A DNA stretch of 18,607 nt from an uncultured Bacilli bacterium. GTDB lineage: Bacteria; Bacillota_I; Bacilli_A; RF39; UBA660. The position numbers and the translations under genes were made by a program. Where the stretch lies: contig CAJUMA010000018.1 in assembly GCA_910587065.1 (NCBI GenBank), positions 5,001 to 23,607 on the forward strand, read 5' to 3'. The stretch's first letter is position 1. Every line of letters starts with the position of its first letter. Positions 1 to 6,357 of the stretch are shown here, piece by piece. The notes below the pieces were generated by a model. The model was given only the letters and a program-made list of their open reading frames with translations. It ran no database searches and had not been told where the DNA came from.

Positions 1-124
1 CACCGCATACAATGCAATCATCTAAAATATCAATAACAGTAATACGATCAGAGATACTATTAATTTTACCATTGTGCTTATAACAGTGTAATTCTAGGTT
101 ATCTCCTATTTTTATATCATTCAT
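1..124 (-). CDS. DUF402 / NtdP-like protein, N-terminal part (runs off left edge)
   Basis: Reading minus from an ATG at 124 gives 41 codons open to the window edge, beginning MNDIKIGDNLELHCYKHNGK. The phrase I-H-x-Y-K-H-N-G near residue 12 is the signature start of the UPF0374/DUF402 family, which includes Bacillus YgaC and the staphylococcal nucleoside tri-/diphosphatase NtdP; here the usual Ser is Cys (HCYKHNG). Most of the protein, including the metal-binding acidic residues of the family, is outside the window, so activity cannot be judged. A GGTG ribosome binding site sits 5-8 bases before the ATG. The gene follows the HD-fold gene on the same strand with a 75-base gap that has a TATAAT box, so it may have its own promoter. 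The family call rests on a short segment. Confidence 0.7.
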   Translation of the reverse strand, partial: MNDIKIGDNLELHCYKHNGKINSISDRITVIDILDDCIVCG

Positions 125-145
125 TTTATCACCAACTCAAGATGT

Positions 146-151
146 ATTATA
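146..151 (-). promoter_or_regulatory. Probable -10 box for the DUF402-like gene
   Basis: A perfect TATAAT on the minus strand lies 22 bases upstream of the ATG at 124. No good -35 hexamer is found at 16-18 bases, so this is either a weak promoter or fortuitous in AT-rich DNA. Confidence 0.4.
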
Positions 152-199
152 CACTATTGGAAGAAAAAATGCGAGTAAACTAGATATTGATTGACTGTT

Positions 200-772
200 T
201 TATTTCTTACGACAACTATTTAAATATTTTTTGAAGTTATCATAAATTGGCATTAGTTCTTCTTTTTCTAAAGATACATACTTTATTTTTTCATCCATTT
301 TAAATTCCAATTTCTCCCATTCTTTTTCAAAATCGTTTAATCTTCTAGCAAGGATGGAAGCATATGTCATAATCCCCTTTGGAGATAAAAATTTACAACA
401 ATCCGCATTCGCTACAACTTCTGATTCTATACTGTAATACTTTGATGAGCCATGATGTTCTTCTATACATTTTAAAATGTTTTTTCTTTTTTCATCATCT
501 AAATCATATACTTCATCAAGAATTTGCTTAGCTGCTTTTAAAGACATCTCCACGTGTTCTTTAGGTTTTTTTAAACGTACAGCCTCTGGCAATTTAGAAT
601 CCATAAGTGCAAGAGCTATTAGTACTATATCGATATCTGCGTTGTAAATTTTGGACAATCTTTTCCCCTCTACTAAAGAAATATCATAAAGAGGTTCAAT
701 ATCATGCTCATTTATAATTATTTCCTTACGATTATACTTATCGGCATATTCTTTTAGTTCCTTATAATTCAT
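200..772 (-). CDS. HD-domain-like phosphohydrolase with altered HD motif
   Basis: This 190-aa soluble protein has the spacing of an HD-superfamily metal-dependent phosphohydrolase. There is a His at H23, the hydrophobic helix that normally ends in the His-Asp pair at 51-58, H73, H106-H107, and the closing Asp in ANAD at 124. In place of the usual HD doublet it reads M57-D58 (ALALMDSK), so one metal ligand is missing and activity may be lost or changed. Its start is fixed by an AGGAGG site that lies within the last codons of tpiA; the gap to the tpiA stop is one base, so it is translated as part of the pgk-tpiA operon. Substrate is unknown; HD proteins of this size act on nucleotides or other phosphoesters. 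The family call is by motif spacing only and I cannot name the subfamily. Confidence 0.65.
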   Translation of the reverse strand: MNYKELKEYADKYNRKEIIINEHDIEPLYDISLVEGKRLSKIYNADIDIVLIALALMDSKLPEAVRLKKPKEHVEMSLKAAKQILDEVYDLDDEKRKNILKCIEEHHGSSKYYSIESEVVANADCCKFLSPKGIMTYASILARRLNDFEKEWEKLEFKMDEKIKYVSLEKEELMPIYDNFKKYLNSCRKK

Positions 773-773
773 T

Positions 774-1466
774 TTAATTACCCTCCTTTAATTCATTATA
801 AATTTTTTCAAGCTCATTCAAATCCATAGCTGAAGAAGATATAATAAACCCATCATTACATGATAATTGTTTTAAAATTTTTACATTACTTGAATCTACC
901 CCGCCACCATAAAGAATAGAATGGCTAATGTTTCTTTCCATCAAATAGGATTTTATTCTTATTAAGACGTCATTTAAATGTTCCATATCTAACTTTTCTT
1001 CACTTCCGCCAATCATCCAACTAGGTTCAAAGGCAATAACTATATATTTTACATAATCTGGTATACCCTCTAATTGATTTTCAATGTTTTTTAATTCTAA
1101 GTCTTGTTCATAATCTTCTTTAGTTTGATTAATACAGTAAATAGGGATAATACCAGCATCATTTAAATTAGTTATCTTCATTCGAAAATCATTTATTGTC
1201 TCATAAAAATATTCTTTTCTTTCTGAATGACCGACAAGACAGTATTTAACACCTAAGCCTTTAAGAGCTTTTGCACATACTTCACCTGTGTAACTTCCTT
1301 TTGAAAACTTTGACACATTTTGACTTCCGAGAGAATATTTGCCATTTCTAAAAAAGAGTAAGTAAGGAAACTGTGGTAAGACTATTACTTCTTTATCTCT
1401 AATAAAAGTTTCATACTTCTTTATAGTATCAGCAGAAAAATTCATCTTTAAATTTAGCACTAACAT
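774..1466 (-). CDS. tpiA: Triosephosphate isomerase, divergent
   Basis: TIM interconverts dihydroxyacetone phosphate and glyceraldehyde 3-phosphate in glycolysis. The chosen start (ATG at 1466) follows GGAGAAG by a normal distance and gives 230 aa; an ATG at 1487 would put that site inside the gene. Catalytic residues are present: N5 and K7 in LNLKMN, H80 and E82 in GHSERKEYF, E146 in FEPSW. Unusual points are the loops that hold the phosphate. Loop 6 is PSWMIGGSE rather than PxWAIGTGK, loop 7 is YGGGVD rather than YGGSV, and the loop-8 GG pair is Ser-Ser (DGFIISSSAM). The protein is about 20 residues shorter than usual. It starts two bases after the pgk stop and ends one base before the HD gene, so all three are one operon. 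The fold assignment is secure; whether it isomerises triose phosphate at a normal rate is not. Confidence 0.88.
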   Translation of the reverse strand: MLVLNLKMNFSADTIKKYETFIRDKEVIVLPQFPYLLFFRNGKYSLGSQNVSKFSKGSYTGEVCAKALKGLGVKYCLVGHSERKEYFYETINDFRMKITNLNDAGIIPIYCINQTKEDYEQDLELKNIENQLEGIPDYVKYIVIAFEPSWMIGGSEEKLDMEHLNDVLIRIKSYLMERNISHSILYGGGVDSSNVKILKQLSCNDGFIISSSAMDLNELEKIYNELKEGN

Positions 1467-1468
1467 AA

Positions 1469-2620
1469 TTAATCTTCTCCAAAACAATTAAGTTTCTTGT
1501 TTGCTATATATTCTAAAGTTGCGCCGCCACCAGTGGATAAAAAGTCAAAACTATTTTCATATCCAAGTTTGTTTATTGAGGCAACAGCATCCCCACCACC
1601 AGCGATTATTATCGCATCAATATCACGCATTGCTTTATATAGTTTTTCTGTTCCCATTCGATAGTTTTCATCTTCATATAACCCCATTGTTCCATTAACA
1701 AATACAGTGTTTGATTTTGCCATAATACTTTTGTAGATATCAATGGTCTTTGAGCCTATATCGTATATACTAGCATCTGTCTTCATTTCTTCTATATTTG
1801 TTGTTTTTGTATTTCCAGCTTCTTTAACAACAACATCAATTGGCATCCAAATTTTATCTTTGTTCTTTTTTATAATCTCGGCTACTTTTTCAACATAATC
1901 TTCACTGTAAAGACTTAAACCTATATTGTAGCCTAAAGATTTTAAAAAAGTATTTGCTATTCCACCGCCTACAAGTAAATAATCGCATTCTTTTAATAAG
2001 GATTCTATAAGGGCAATTTTATCATCAACTTTAGCTCCGCCCATTATAACAACAAACGGTTTTCTTATATTTCTTATAACAGGTTCTAATCCACTCAATT
2101 CTTCATTGATTAAAAAACCATAAGCACTAGGAAGGTATTTTGATATACCATAATTTGATGCATGTTTTCTATGTGTTGTTCCAAAAGCATCATTTATAAA
2201 TATTTCACCTGCCTTTGACCAATATTTTGCAAGTTCAAGATCACAATTACTTTCAAGTTTATTTGGTACATCTTCAAATCTTGTATTTTCCATAAGAGTT
2301 ACCCTATTTTGTTTTGTTGCATTTAAAAGTTCTTCTGATCTTGTTTCGCTGATAAATACAACATCCACACCAAGTAACTTACTTAATAATGGTGCAACTT
2401 GAGAAAGAGAGTTTGTTATTTTATCATCTTCTGTTTTTACTTTTCCTAAATGCGACATAATTAAGATATTGGCATTGTGGTTTAGTAAGTATTTAATTGT
2501 TGGGATACATTTTCTTACTTTTGTGGCATCTAAAATAACGCCATCTTTAATAGTTACATTTAAATCTAGTCTTAATATAACTCTTTTACTATCAACATTA
2601 ATATTTTCTATAAATTCCAT
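1469..2620 (-). CDS. pgk: Phosphoglycerate kinase, divergent
   Basis: PGK transfers a phosphate from 1,3-bisphosphoglycerate to ADP. The 383-aa protein is nearly full length (family about 395) and has all segments in order: RLDLN (17-21), SHLGK (56-60), ENTRF (111-115), NDAFGTTHRKHAS (143-155), GGAKVDDK (194-201), GGGIANTF (218-225), NGTMG (309-313), GGGDA (341-345) and STGGGATLE (362-370). Two substrate-site arginines of the basic patch are Lys: K34 replaces the Arg equivalent to Arg36/38 of well-studied PGKs, and K60 replaces the Arg of SHLGRP. NGPMG has become NGTMG. The other basic-patch residues R17, H57, R114, H150 and R151 are kept. It is the first gene of the pgk-tpiA-HD operon, with a promoter at 2639-2667. 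GAPDH and enolase, often neighbours, are absent from the window. Confidence 0.92.
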   Translation of the reverse strand: MEFIENINVDSKRVILRLDLNVTIKDGVILDATKVRKCIPTIKYLLNHNANILIMSHLGKVKTEDDKITNSLSQVAPLLSKLLGVDVVFISETRSEELLNATKQNRVTLMENTRFEDVPNKLESNCDLELAKYWSKAGEIFINDAFGTTHRKHASNYGISKYLPSAYGFLINEELSGLEPVIRNIRKPFVVIMGGAKVDDKIALIESLLKECDYLLVGGGIANTFLKSLGYNIGLSLYSEDYVEKVAEIIKKNKDKIWMPIDVVVKEAGNTKTTNIEEMKTDASIYDIGSKTIDIYKSIMAKSNTVFVNGTMGLYEDENYRMGTEKLYKAMRDIDAIIIAGGGDAVASINKLGYENSFDFLSTGGGATLEYIANKKLNCFGED

Positions 2621-2638
2621 AGTATCATCTCTATGTTG

Positions 2639-2667
2639 ATTATATGAAAAATAGAAAAAAAATTCAA
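2639..2667 (-). promoter_or_regulatory. Sigma-A promoter of the pgk-tpiA-HD operon
   Basis: On the minus strand TTGAAT (2667-2662) and TATAAT (2644-2639) are 17 bases apart, the spacer being mostly T. The predicted start of transcription leaves a short leader before the pgk ATG at 2620. The -35 lies immediately downstream of the terminator of the preceding gene. Confidence 0.75.
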
Positions 2668-2668
2668 G

Positions 2669-2693
2669 AAAAAACAGTTTTTAACAAACTGTT
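2669..2693 (-). terminator. Intrinsic terminator overlapping the end of the 173-aa gene
   Basis: AACAGTTT (minus strand) pairs with AAACTGTT around a 5-base loop GTTAA and is followed by a run of T. The stop codon TAA of the upstream gene lies in the loop, so the last codons form the 5' arm. Confidence 0.75.
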
Positions 2694-3202
2694 CTCATTT
2701 TTGGCTTTTCTGTTTTTTTAGGTTCTTCCGCATTTATGTGAATTCTACTTTCTTCATCAATAAAGCATGGTACTCCTTGAGAGTCAAATAGTTCCATTAA
2801 GTAGCCTATATCAAAAATAGGTGATGCACTCACGAATTCACAAACCATACAGCCAAGTTTTAAATCAGAATTTATAAAATCATGATTTGTTAACCAACTA
2901 GAACCTTCCTTTAAACCAAGTGGCTCAGTTGCTTTATAAGCTCTTTTTCTAACTTCACTTGAATACTTTTGGTATTTCTCATCAATGCAAGCACTTGAAA
3001 GGCGAAACTCTACTCCTACTAATTGCCATACTACATCTTCTTTTAACGTATGAAAGTCTACTGTATTAAAGAAAGCTAAAGTATCCATTCTTACTTCTCT
3101 TAGAAAAGTTTCGTATTCCTTATCAACGTTTGAATTAATAACTGTATTTTTTAATTTGTTTATATTCTCTTTTTGTTTTGTTTCAATTATTCTTCTTTTC
3201 AT
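2681..3202 (-). CDS. Unknown 173-aa protein
   Basis: I do not recognise this protein. The start is taken at ATG 3202 (MKRRIIETKQ), because an alternative ATG at 3223 has no ribosome binding site while GAGAGGATTGG lies upstream of 3202 (rather far, about 12 bases). The N-terminus is basic and probably helical, the middle has hydrophobic and aromatic segments (AFFNTVDFHTLK, VVWQLVGVEF), there is a C-x-x-C (GCMVCEF) in the C-terminal third, and the tail is charged with several Lys-Pro. There is no signal peptide or membrane helix, so it is likely cytoplasmic. It is a single-gene unit closed by a terminator whose loop holds its stop codon. Confidence 0.75.
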   Translation of the reverse strand: MKRRIIETKQKENINKLKNTVINSNVDKEYETFLREVRMDTLAFFNTVDFHTLKEDVVWQLVGVEFRLSSACIDEKYQKYSSEVRKRAYKATEPLGLKEGSSWLTNHDFINSDLKLGCMVCEFVSASPIFDIGYLMELFDSQGVPCFIDEESRIHINAEEPKKTEKPKMRTVC

Positions 3203-3222
3203 AATATATACCAATCCTCTCA

Positions 3223-3228
3223 TGTATA
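3223..3228 (-). promoter_or_regulatory. Possible -10 box for the 173-aa gene
   Basis: TATACA on the minus strand lies 20 bases upstream of ATG 3202. The -35 at 17 bases is only a T run (TTTTTT), so the call is weak. If real, transcription begins at or after the upstream ATG at 3223, which favours the 3202 start. Confidence 0.35.
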
Positions 3229-3240
3229 AATTTATATTTT

Positions 3241-3284
3241 AAACAAAAAAAGAAGAAATTACAAGTTAAATAATTTCTTCTTTT
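3241..3284 (-). terminator. Strong intrinsic terminator overlapping the end of the GH73-like gene
   Basis: A perfect 14-bp stem (3248-3261 with 3271-3284) surrounds a 9-base loop and is followed on the minus strand by TTTTTTTG. The gene's TAA stop (3268-3266) is in the loop, so the codons for K-E-E-I-I form the 5' arm. Confidence 0.88.
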
Positions 3285-4210
3285 CCTACTAATACTTCAA
3301 TCGAATTATTTAGTTTATATTTAGAATATTTTTTAATAGCTGTGTTAACTAAATTAATCCAATGACTACTAGCAATCTTATTACCAAAATTATCATATGT
3401 TGGACAGTATACTCTTCCAATCTTATTTACAGTATTTAGTCCCCTACTATAATAGTTTTTGGAAAGAAGTCTAATATATGATAATACCCCATATTCGATA
3501 TTACGATATTTTATAAGTCCTTTCGAACTCATTCCTCCGAATACATTATTACATTTTAACATGTATTTTACTTTATAATATCCGGATTCCGCAGCTCCTA
3601 TACTTAATGCAACAGACGTATCAACATTCGTGTAAATGTGAGTAGTATAATAGATTATAAGATTTTCTATATACTCTGCCTCACCAGAATATGGTACCCT
3701 TTTCTTGTTGACTTTTCCGGGATGCTTTTCTACATAATCGTAGAAATATTCGACTATTCCATATTCGACACTTGGATATTTTTTTAATTCGTTTGCTTCA
3801 TTAATTAAGAAACCAATGTTTGTACTTTCAAATTCTAAGTTATTTTCATCGTATCGCTTACGAAGGTCATCTATGATGTCTTCATAATTAACACTAAATG
3901 TTTTAGCAAAGAATTCAAGTTCGTCAGTATATTCAGTAATGTAATAATCAATATCACGGACATTGACTGTTACTTCCTCTTTAGGTCCAGCTAATAAACC
4001 CTCATTTTTTGATGCATCAGTTACATACCTTACGATACCATTATTATTGATACGCAGGGGTATAGTGTCTGAGGAACTTTCTCTAAATTCTGCCTCAGCA
4101 TATCCTTCTGCATTAATATGAATGCCTACTGTTAATACAAATATTAATAAAAGTATTAAACAACAAACTATGTGCTTCCAAGAAGCCTTAGAAGCCTTTT
4201 TCGTTTCCAT
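3266..4210 (-). CDS. Membrane-anchored GH73-like glucosaminidase
   Basis: The 314-aa protein has a basic N-terminus and one hydrophobic helix (about 14-30) that acts as a signal anchor or uncleaved signal. A long extracellular linker follows (about 35-185). The C-terminal domain (about 185-295) resembles the GH73/FlgJ/LytG glucosaminidase fold: it has ALSIGAAESGYY with the candidate catalytic Glu at 208, then C-NNVFGG (220-226), a Y-x-x-IEYGVLSYIRLL segment, GRVYCPTYDN and SSHWINLV. Such enzymes cut the glycan strands of peptidoglycan. GGGAGG lies 7 bases before the ATG. It has its own strong promoter and terminator. I see no SH3 or LysM wall-binding repeats, so the membrane helix is the likely anchor. 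Confidence in the domain is good; the exact specificity is inferred. Confidence 0.8.
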   Translation of the reverse strand: METKKASKASWKHIVCCLILLLIFVLTVGIHINAEGYAEAEFRESSSDTIPLRINNNGIVRYVTDASKNEGLLAGPKEEVTVNVRDIDYYITEYTDELEFFAKTFSVNYEDIIDDLRKRYDENNLEFESTNIGFLINEANELKKYPSVEYGIVEYFYDYVEKHPGKVNKKRVPYSGEAEYIENLIIYYTTHIYTNVDTSVALSIGAAESGYYKVKYMLKCNNVFGGMSSKGLIKYRNIEYGVLSYIRLLSKNYYSRGLNTVNKIGRVYCPTYDNFGNKIASSHWINLVNTAIKKYSKYKLNNSIEVLVGKEEII

Positions 4211-4245
4211 TTCTGGTCCTCCCTTTTTTCAGTCGAACGAGAAAT

Positions 4246-4274
4246 ATTTTATCAAAATATTTGTCTTTTGTCAA
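4246..4274 (-). promoter_or_regulatory. Strong sigma-A promoter of the GH73-like gene
   Basis: A consensus TTGACA (4274-4269) is separated by 17 bases from TAAAAT (4251-4246) on the minus strand. The 5' leader is about 30 bases and contains only the GGGAGG ribosome binding site. Confidence 0.88.
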
Positions 4275-4361
4275 ATTGACTTTTTCTTGTTATTGTAAAA
4301 TTTACTCCCTTCATTAAGAGAAAAGGGAATATTAAATTTAATTATCTTTAGTCTAGAAAGG

Positions 4362-5204
4362 CTAATTTTTAGGACATAATCCTCTTTTAATTTGATCACT
4401 ATCTGCCAATTTGTTTCCTAAATCTGATAATTCCTCGTATGTGTAATTATCAGAGAGTAAATCTGATTTATTATTATCATTTAAGAAATCTTCAATGTTT
4501 GAAATTGTAAATCCTTTATTACTTAAATTGTTATAGCTATAGTTTGTATTACTGAATGATTGATTGGCATCTACAAAATAAGCAAGCAAGTCGTTTTCTT
4601 GATTTGTTATAAAGTAGTAATATCCATCTTCATAAATTTTTGTATATACTCGATAATCTCCGTATGATGAATAGTCCATAAACACGAAAACAGTTTTTGG
4701 TATATTCAATTTCCCAGATTGATTATTTAAAACATGTATATCTTCTTTAGGAAAATATTCTTTTAACATACCCATACCCTTTTCGAAAGCATTCCCGTTA
4801 TATCTTGAATCCATAAAAGTACAGATTGAACAATATAATTCTTGTTTATTTTCAGCTGTATTTGCAAAAATGATTGACTCTTTAGCAGAACAGTACATGT
4901 TTTTATCAATTGAGTTTTTTAAATAATCCTTAATTAAATCATCTGATTCAATTGTATCAACTAAACTTGTAAAAAGTTCATCTATCCTATCAGTTGGTAC
5001 ACTGTGGACTAGTGCCTGAACATGAAAATAATAATTTAAATTGTCATCTTCATATTGATCATTGGCAGATACCTCTATGTCTAAATATTTTTCAATTTTA
5101 TTGTGTATTTTAATTAGTTCGCTTTTGGAATGTGCTTCTGCTGTCATAGAATTTCCGATTAATAAAGCCAAACTTAAAGCTAATAGTTGTTTTTTTAATC
5201 TCAT
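4362..5204 (-). CDS. Secreted protein of unknown function (280 aa)
   Basis: I do not recognise the mature domain. Residues 1-24 form a classical signal peptide (MRLKK, a Leu/Ala core, then TAEA before H25), with no lipobox, so the protein is probably released or wall-associated. The mature part is acidic and rich in Asp, Asn, Tyr and Ser; it has four Cys (C104, two in the CSIC motif near 125-128, and one near the C-terminus) and a tyrosine-rich beta-like centre (FVFMDYSSYG, YYYFITNQ). AGGAG lies 12 bases before the ATG and a good promoter sits at 5232-5260. No clear terminator follows, so some transcripts may run on into the GH73-like gene. Confidence 0.8.
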   Translation of the reverse strand: MRLKKQLLALSLALLIGNSMTAEAHSKSELIKIHNKIEKYLDIEVSANDQYEDDNLNYYFHVQALVHSVPTDRIDELFTSLVDTIESDDLIKDYLKNSIDKNMYCSAKESIIFANTAENKQELYCSICTFMDSRYNGNAFEKGMGMLKEYFPKEDIHVLNNQSGKLNIPKTVFVFMDYSSYGDYRVYTKIYEDGYYYFITNQENDLLAYFVDANQSFSNTNYSYNNLSNKGFTISNIEDFLNDNNKSDLLSDNYTYEELSDLGNKLADSDQIKRGLCPKN

Positions 5205-5231
5205 AGCGCGTATTTCTCCTAACGATTTTGT

Positions 5232-5260
5232 AGTTTATCATGACCAATATTAAAATGCAA
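5232..5260 (-). promoter_or_regulatory. Sigma-A promoter of the secreted 280-aa protein gene
   Basis: TTGCAT (5260-5255) and TAAACT (5237-5232) on the minus strand are 17 bases apart, about 27 bases before the ATG at 5204. Confidence 0.7.
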
Positions 5261-5285
5261 TATTTTTTTAAATAAAAATAAGTTA

Positions 5286-5963
5286 TTATCTTTTATTAAG
5301 TTCTTTAACTGGTTCAATTGGGATACCAAACGATGCATATCCATTTTCACTTTTTTGAGCTTTAACAGGAACTGTATTTTTATAAAGAATTACTCCACTG
5401 TCATAAAATCCAGAAAGTTCGCCATATGTAGCTACAGATATACCAAATACTTCATAACCTTCATGATATTCATATTGATAATTATAATCTATAACATTTA
5501 CATTTATAGGAACAGAAAGAATGTGTTCACCTACTTTAAATTCGCGGATATCATCCTTATCCTTAGTGGTAGCAATATAATCTATTGGTGTACCAAAATC
5601 AAGATATGGCACTTCATCATCGCCATATAAATTACTTTCACATATAACTGGAACAGAGTTAGTATATAGTATTGTCCCACCACCGTAGAAACCACATATC
5701 TCTCCATAAGATCCATAACTTAGACTTATGACTTTATACCCTTCGGGTGACTCTATTTGAGTAATTTTATCACTTATATCATTTGGAAGTGGTACTGATA
5801 TGTAATGTTCGCCTGTTTCAAATCTTTTAGACATCGTTATACCTTGTTCTTGATTGTAAATAGCAGGATTATAATTAGAAGATTCTCCACAACCACCAAG
5901 GCAAGACATAGATAAAGTACTAGATAATAAAAAACCAAATACTTTTAAGTTTTTGCAACGCAT
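5286..5963 (-). CDS. Lipoprotein with two copies of one beta-rich domain
   Basis: The 225-aa protein starts with a lipoprotein signal ending in L-G-G-C with the lipid-modified Cys at 25. The mature part is an internal duplication: residues about 48-127 and 142-216 align along their length. They share F-x-x-GEH-I-SVP, EGY-V--IS---YGE--GFY--G-ILY-N-VPV and FG-PI. The repeat unit is about 75-80 residues, aromatic and glycine rich, and probably a small beta fold; I know similar sequences as uncharacterised proteins in gut Bacillota but have no function for them. It is a single gene with a strong promoter and an AAGGA ribosome binding site. It is likely displayed on the outer face of the membrane. 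No terminator is evident, and the next gene's promoter begins right after its end. Confidence 0.82.
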   Translation of the reverse strand: MRCKNLKVFGFLLSSTLSMSCLGGCGESSNYNPAIYNQEQGITMSKRFETGEHYISVPLPNDISDKITQIESPEGYKVISLSYGSYGEICGFYGGGTILYTNSVPVICESNLYGDDEVPYLDFGTPIDYIATTKDKDDIREFKVGEHILSVPINVNVIDYNYQYEYHEGYEVFGISVATYGELSGFYDSGVILYKNTVPVKAQKSENGYASFGIPIEPVKELNKR

Positions 5964-5990
5964 TAATAATTCCTTCTTCCTTGAGTATGT

Positions 5991-6019
5991 ATACTAACAT
6001 TAGCCTTTATGTCTGTCAA
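5991..6019 (-). promoter_or_regulatory. Strong sigma-A promoter of the duplicated-domain lipoprotein
   Basis: A consensus TTGACA (6019-6014) and TAGTAT (5996-5991) on the minus strand are 17 bases apart, 28 bases before the ATG at 5963. Confidence 0.85.
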
Positions 6020-6074
6020 CAATAATTAATAAATTGCCTCTAGTAAATAATATAATAAATATGTTTTTTTCCAC

Positions 6075-6100
6075 AAAAAAATTGACTATTTCTAGTCAAT
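6075..6100 (-). terminator. Intrinsic terminator overlapping the end of the 83-aa gene
   Basis: ATTGACTA pairs with TAGTCAAT across a GAAA tetraloop (minus strand) and is followed by six T. The gene's TAG stop (6094-6092) spans the end of the 5' arm and the first loop base. Confidence 0.88.
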
Positions 6101-6343
6101 ATTTAACTTTTCTTTAAAAACAATTTCTAATTCTTCAGCAAGCTTACCTTTTACATTTTTTATAAATATGTTGCCATTTTCAGAAACTGTAGTAATTATA
6201 CGTAGTTCAGTTCTAACTTCTGTTTCTTCTTTGTTTACTTCAAATAAACCATAATACCAACAATCATCTTGGTTTATACTTTTAGCCACAATATATTTTT
6301 TGCCACCTGATAGTTCAATTACCTCTTTTTCTTTAAATACCAT
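6092..6343 (-). CDS. Small unknown protein (83 aa)
   Basis: I do not recognise this protein. It is soluble and beta-rich in pattern (VIELSGGKKYIVAKS, WYYGLFEVN, ELRIITTV), ending in a charged helix (KLAEELEIVFKEKL). It has no signal peptide or membrane segment. AAAGGGG lies 7 bases before its ATG and it starts 14 bases after the stop of the coiled-coil/LysM-like gene, so the two are cotranscribed and probably work together. The strong ribosome binding site and the terminator fitted around its stop argue that it is a real gene. Confidence 0.78.
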   Translation of the reverse strand: MVFKEKEVIELSGGKKYIVAKSINQDDCWYYGLFEVNKEETEVRTELRIITTVSENGNIFIKNVKGKLAEELEIVFKEKLNID

Positions 6344-6357
6344 ACTAGCACCCCTTT

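Noticed and set aside
1501..1698. Plus-strand open frame of 65 codons inside pgk.
   Set aside because: It lies opposite a well-conserved gene, has no ribosome binding site, and its composition (His/Leu rich) is that of an antisense shadow. The other plus-strand frames inside tex, the LRR gene and similar genes were rejected likewise.
4306..4328. Inverted repeat TCCCTT / AAGGGA upstream of the GH73-like promoter.
   Set aside because: A six-bp stem with an 11-base loop and no U tract on either strand; too weak to call a terminator or operator.
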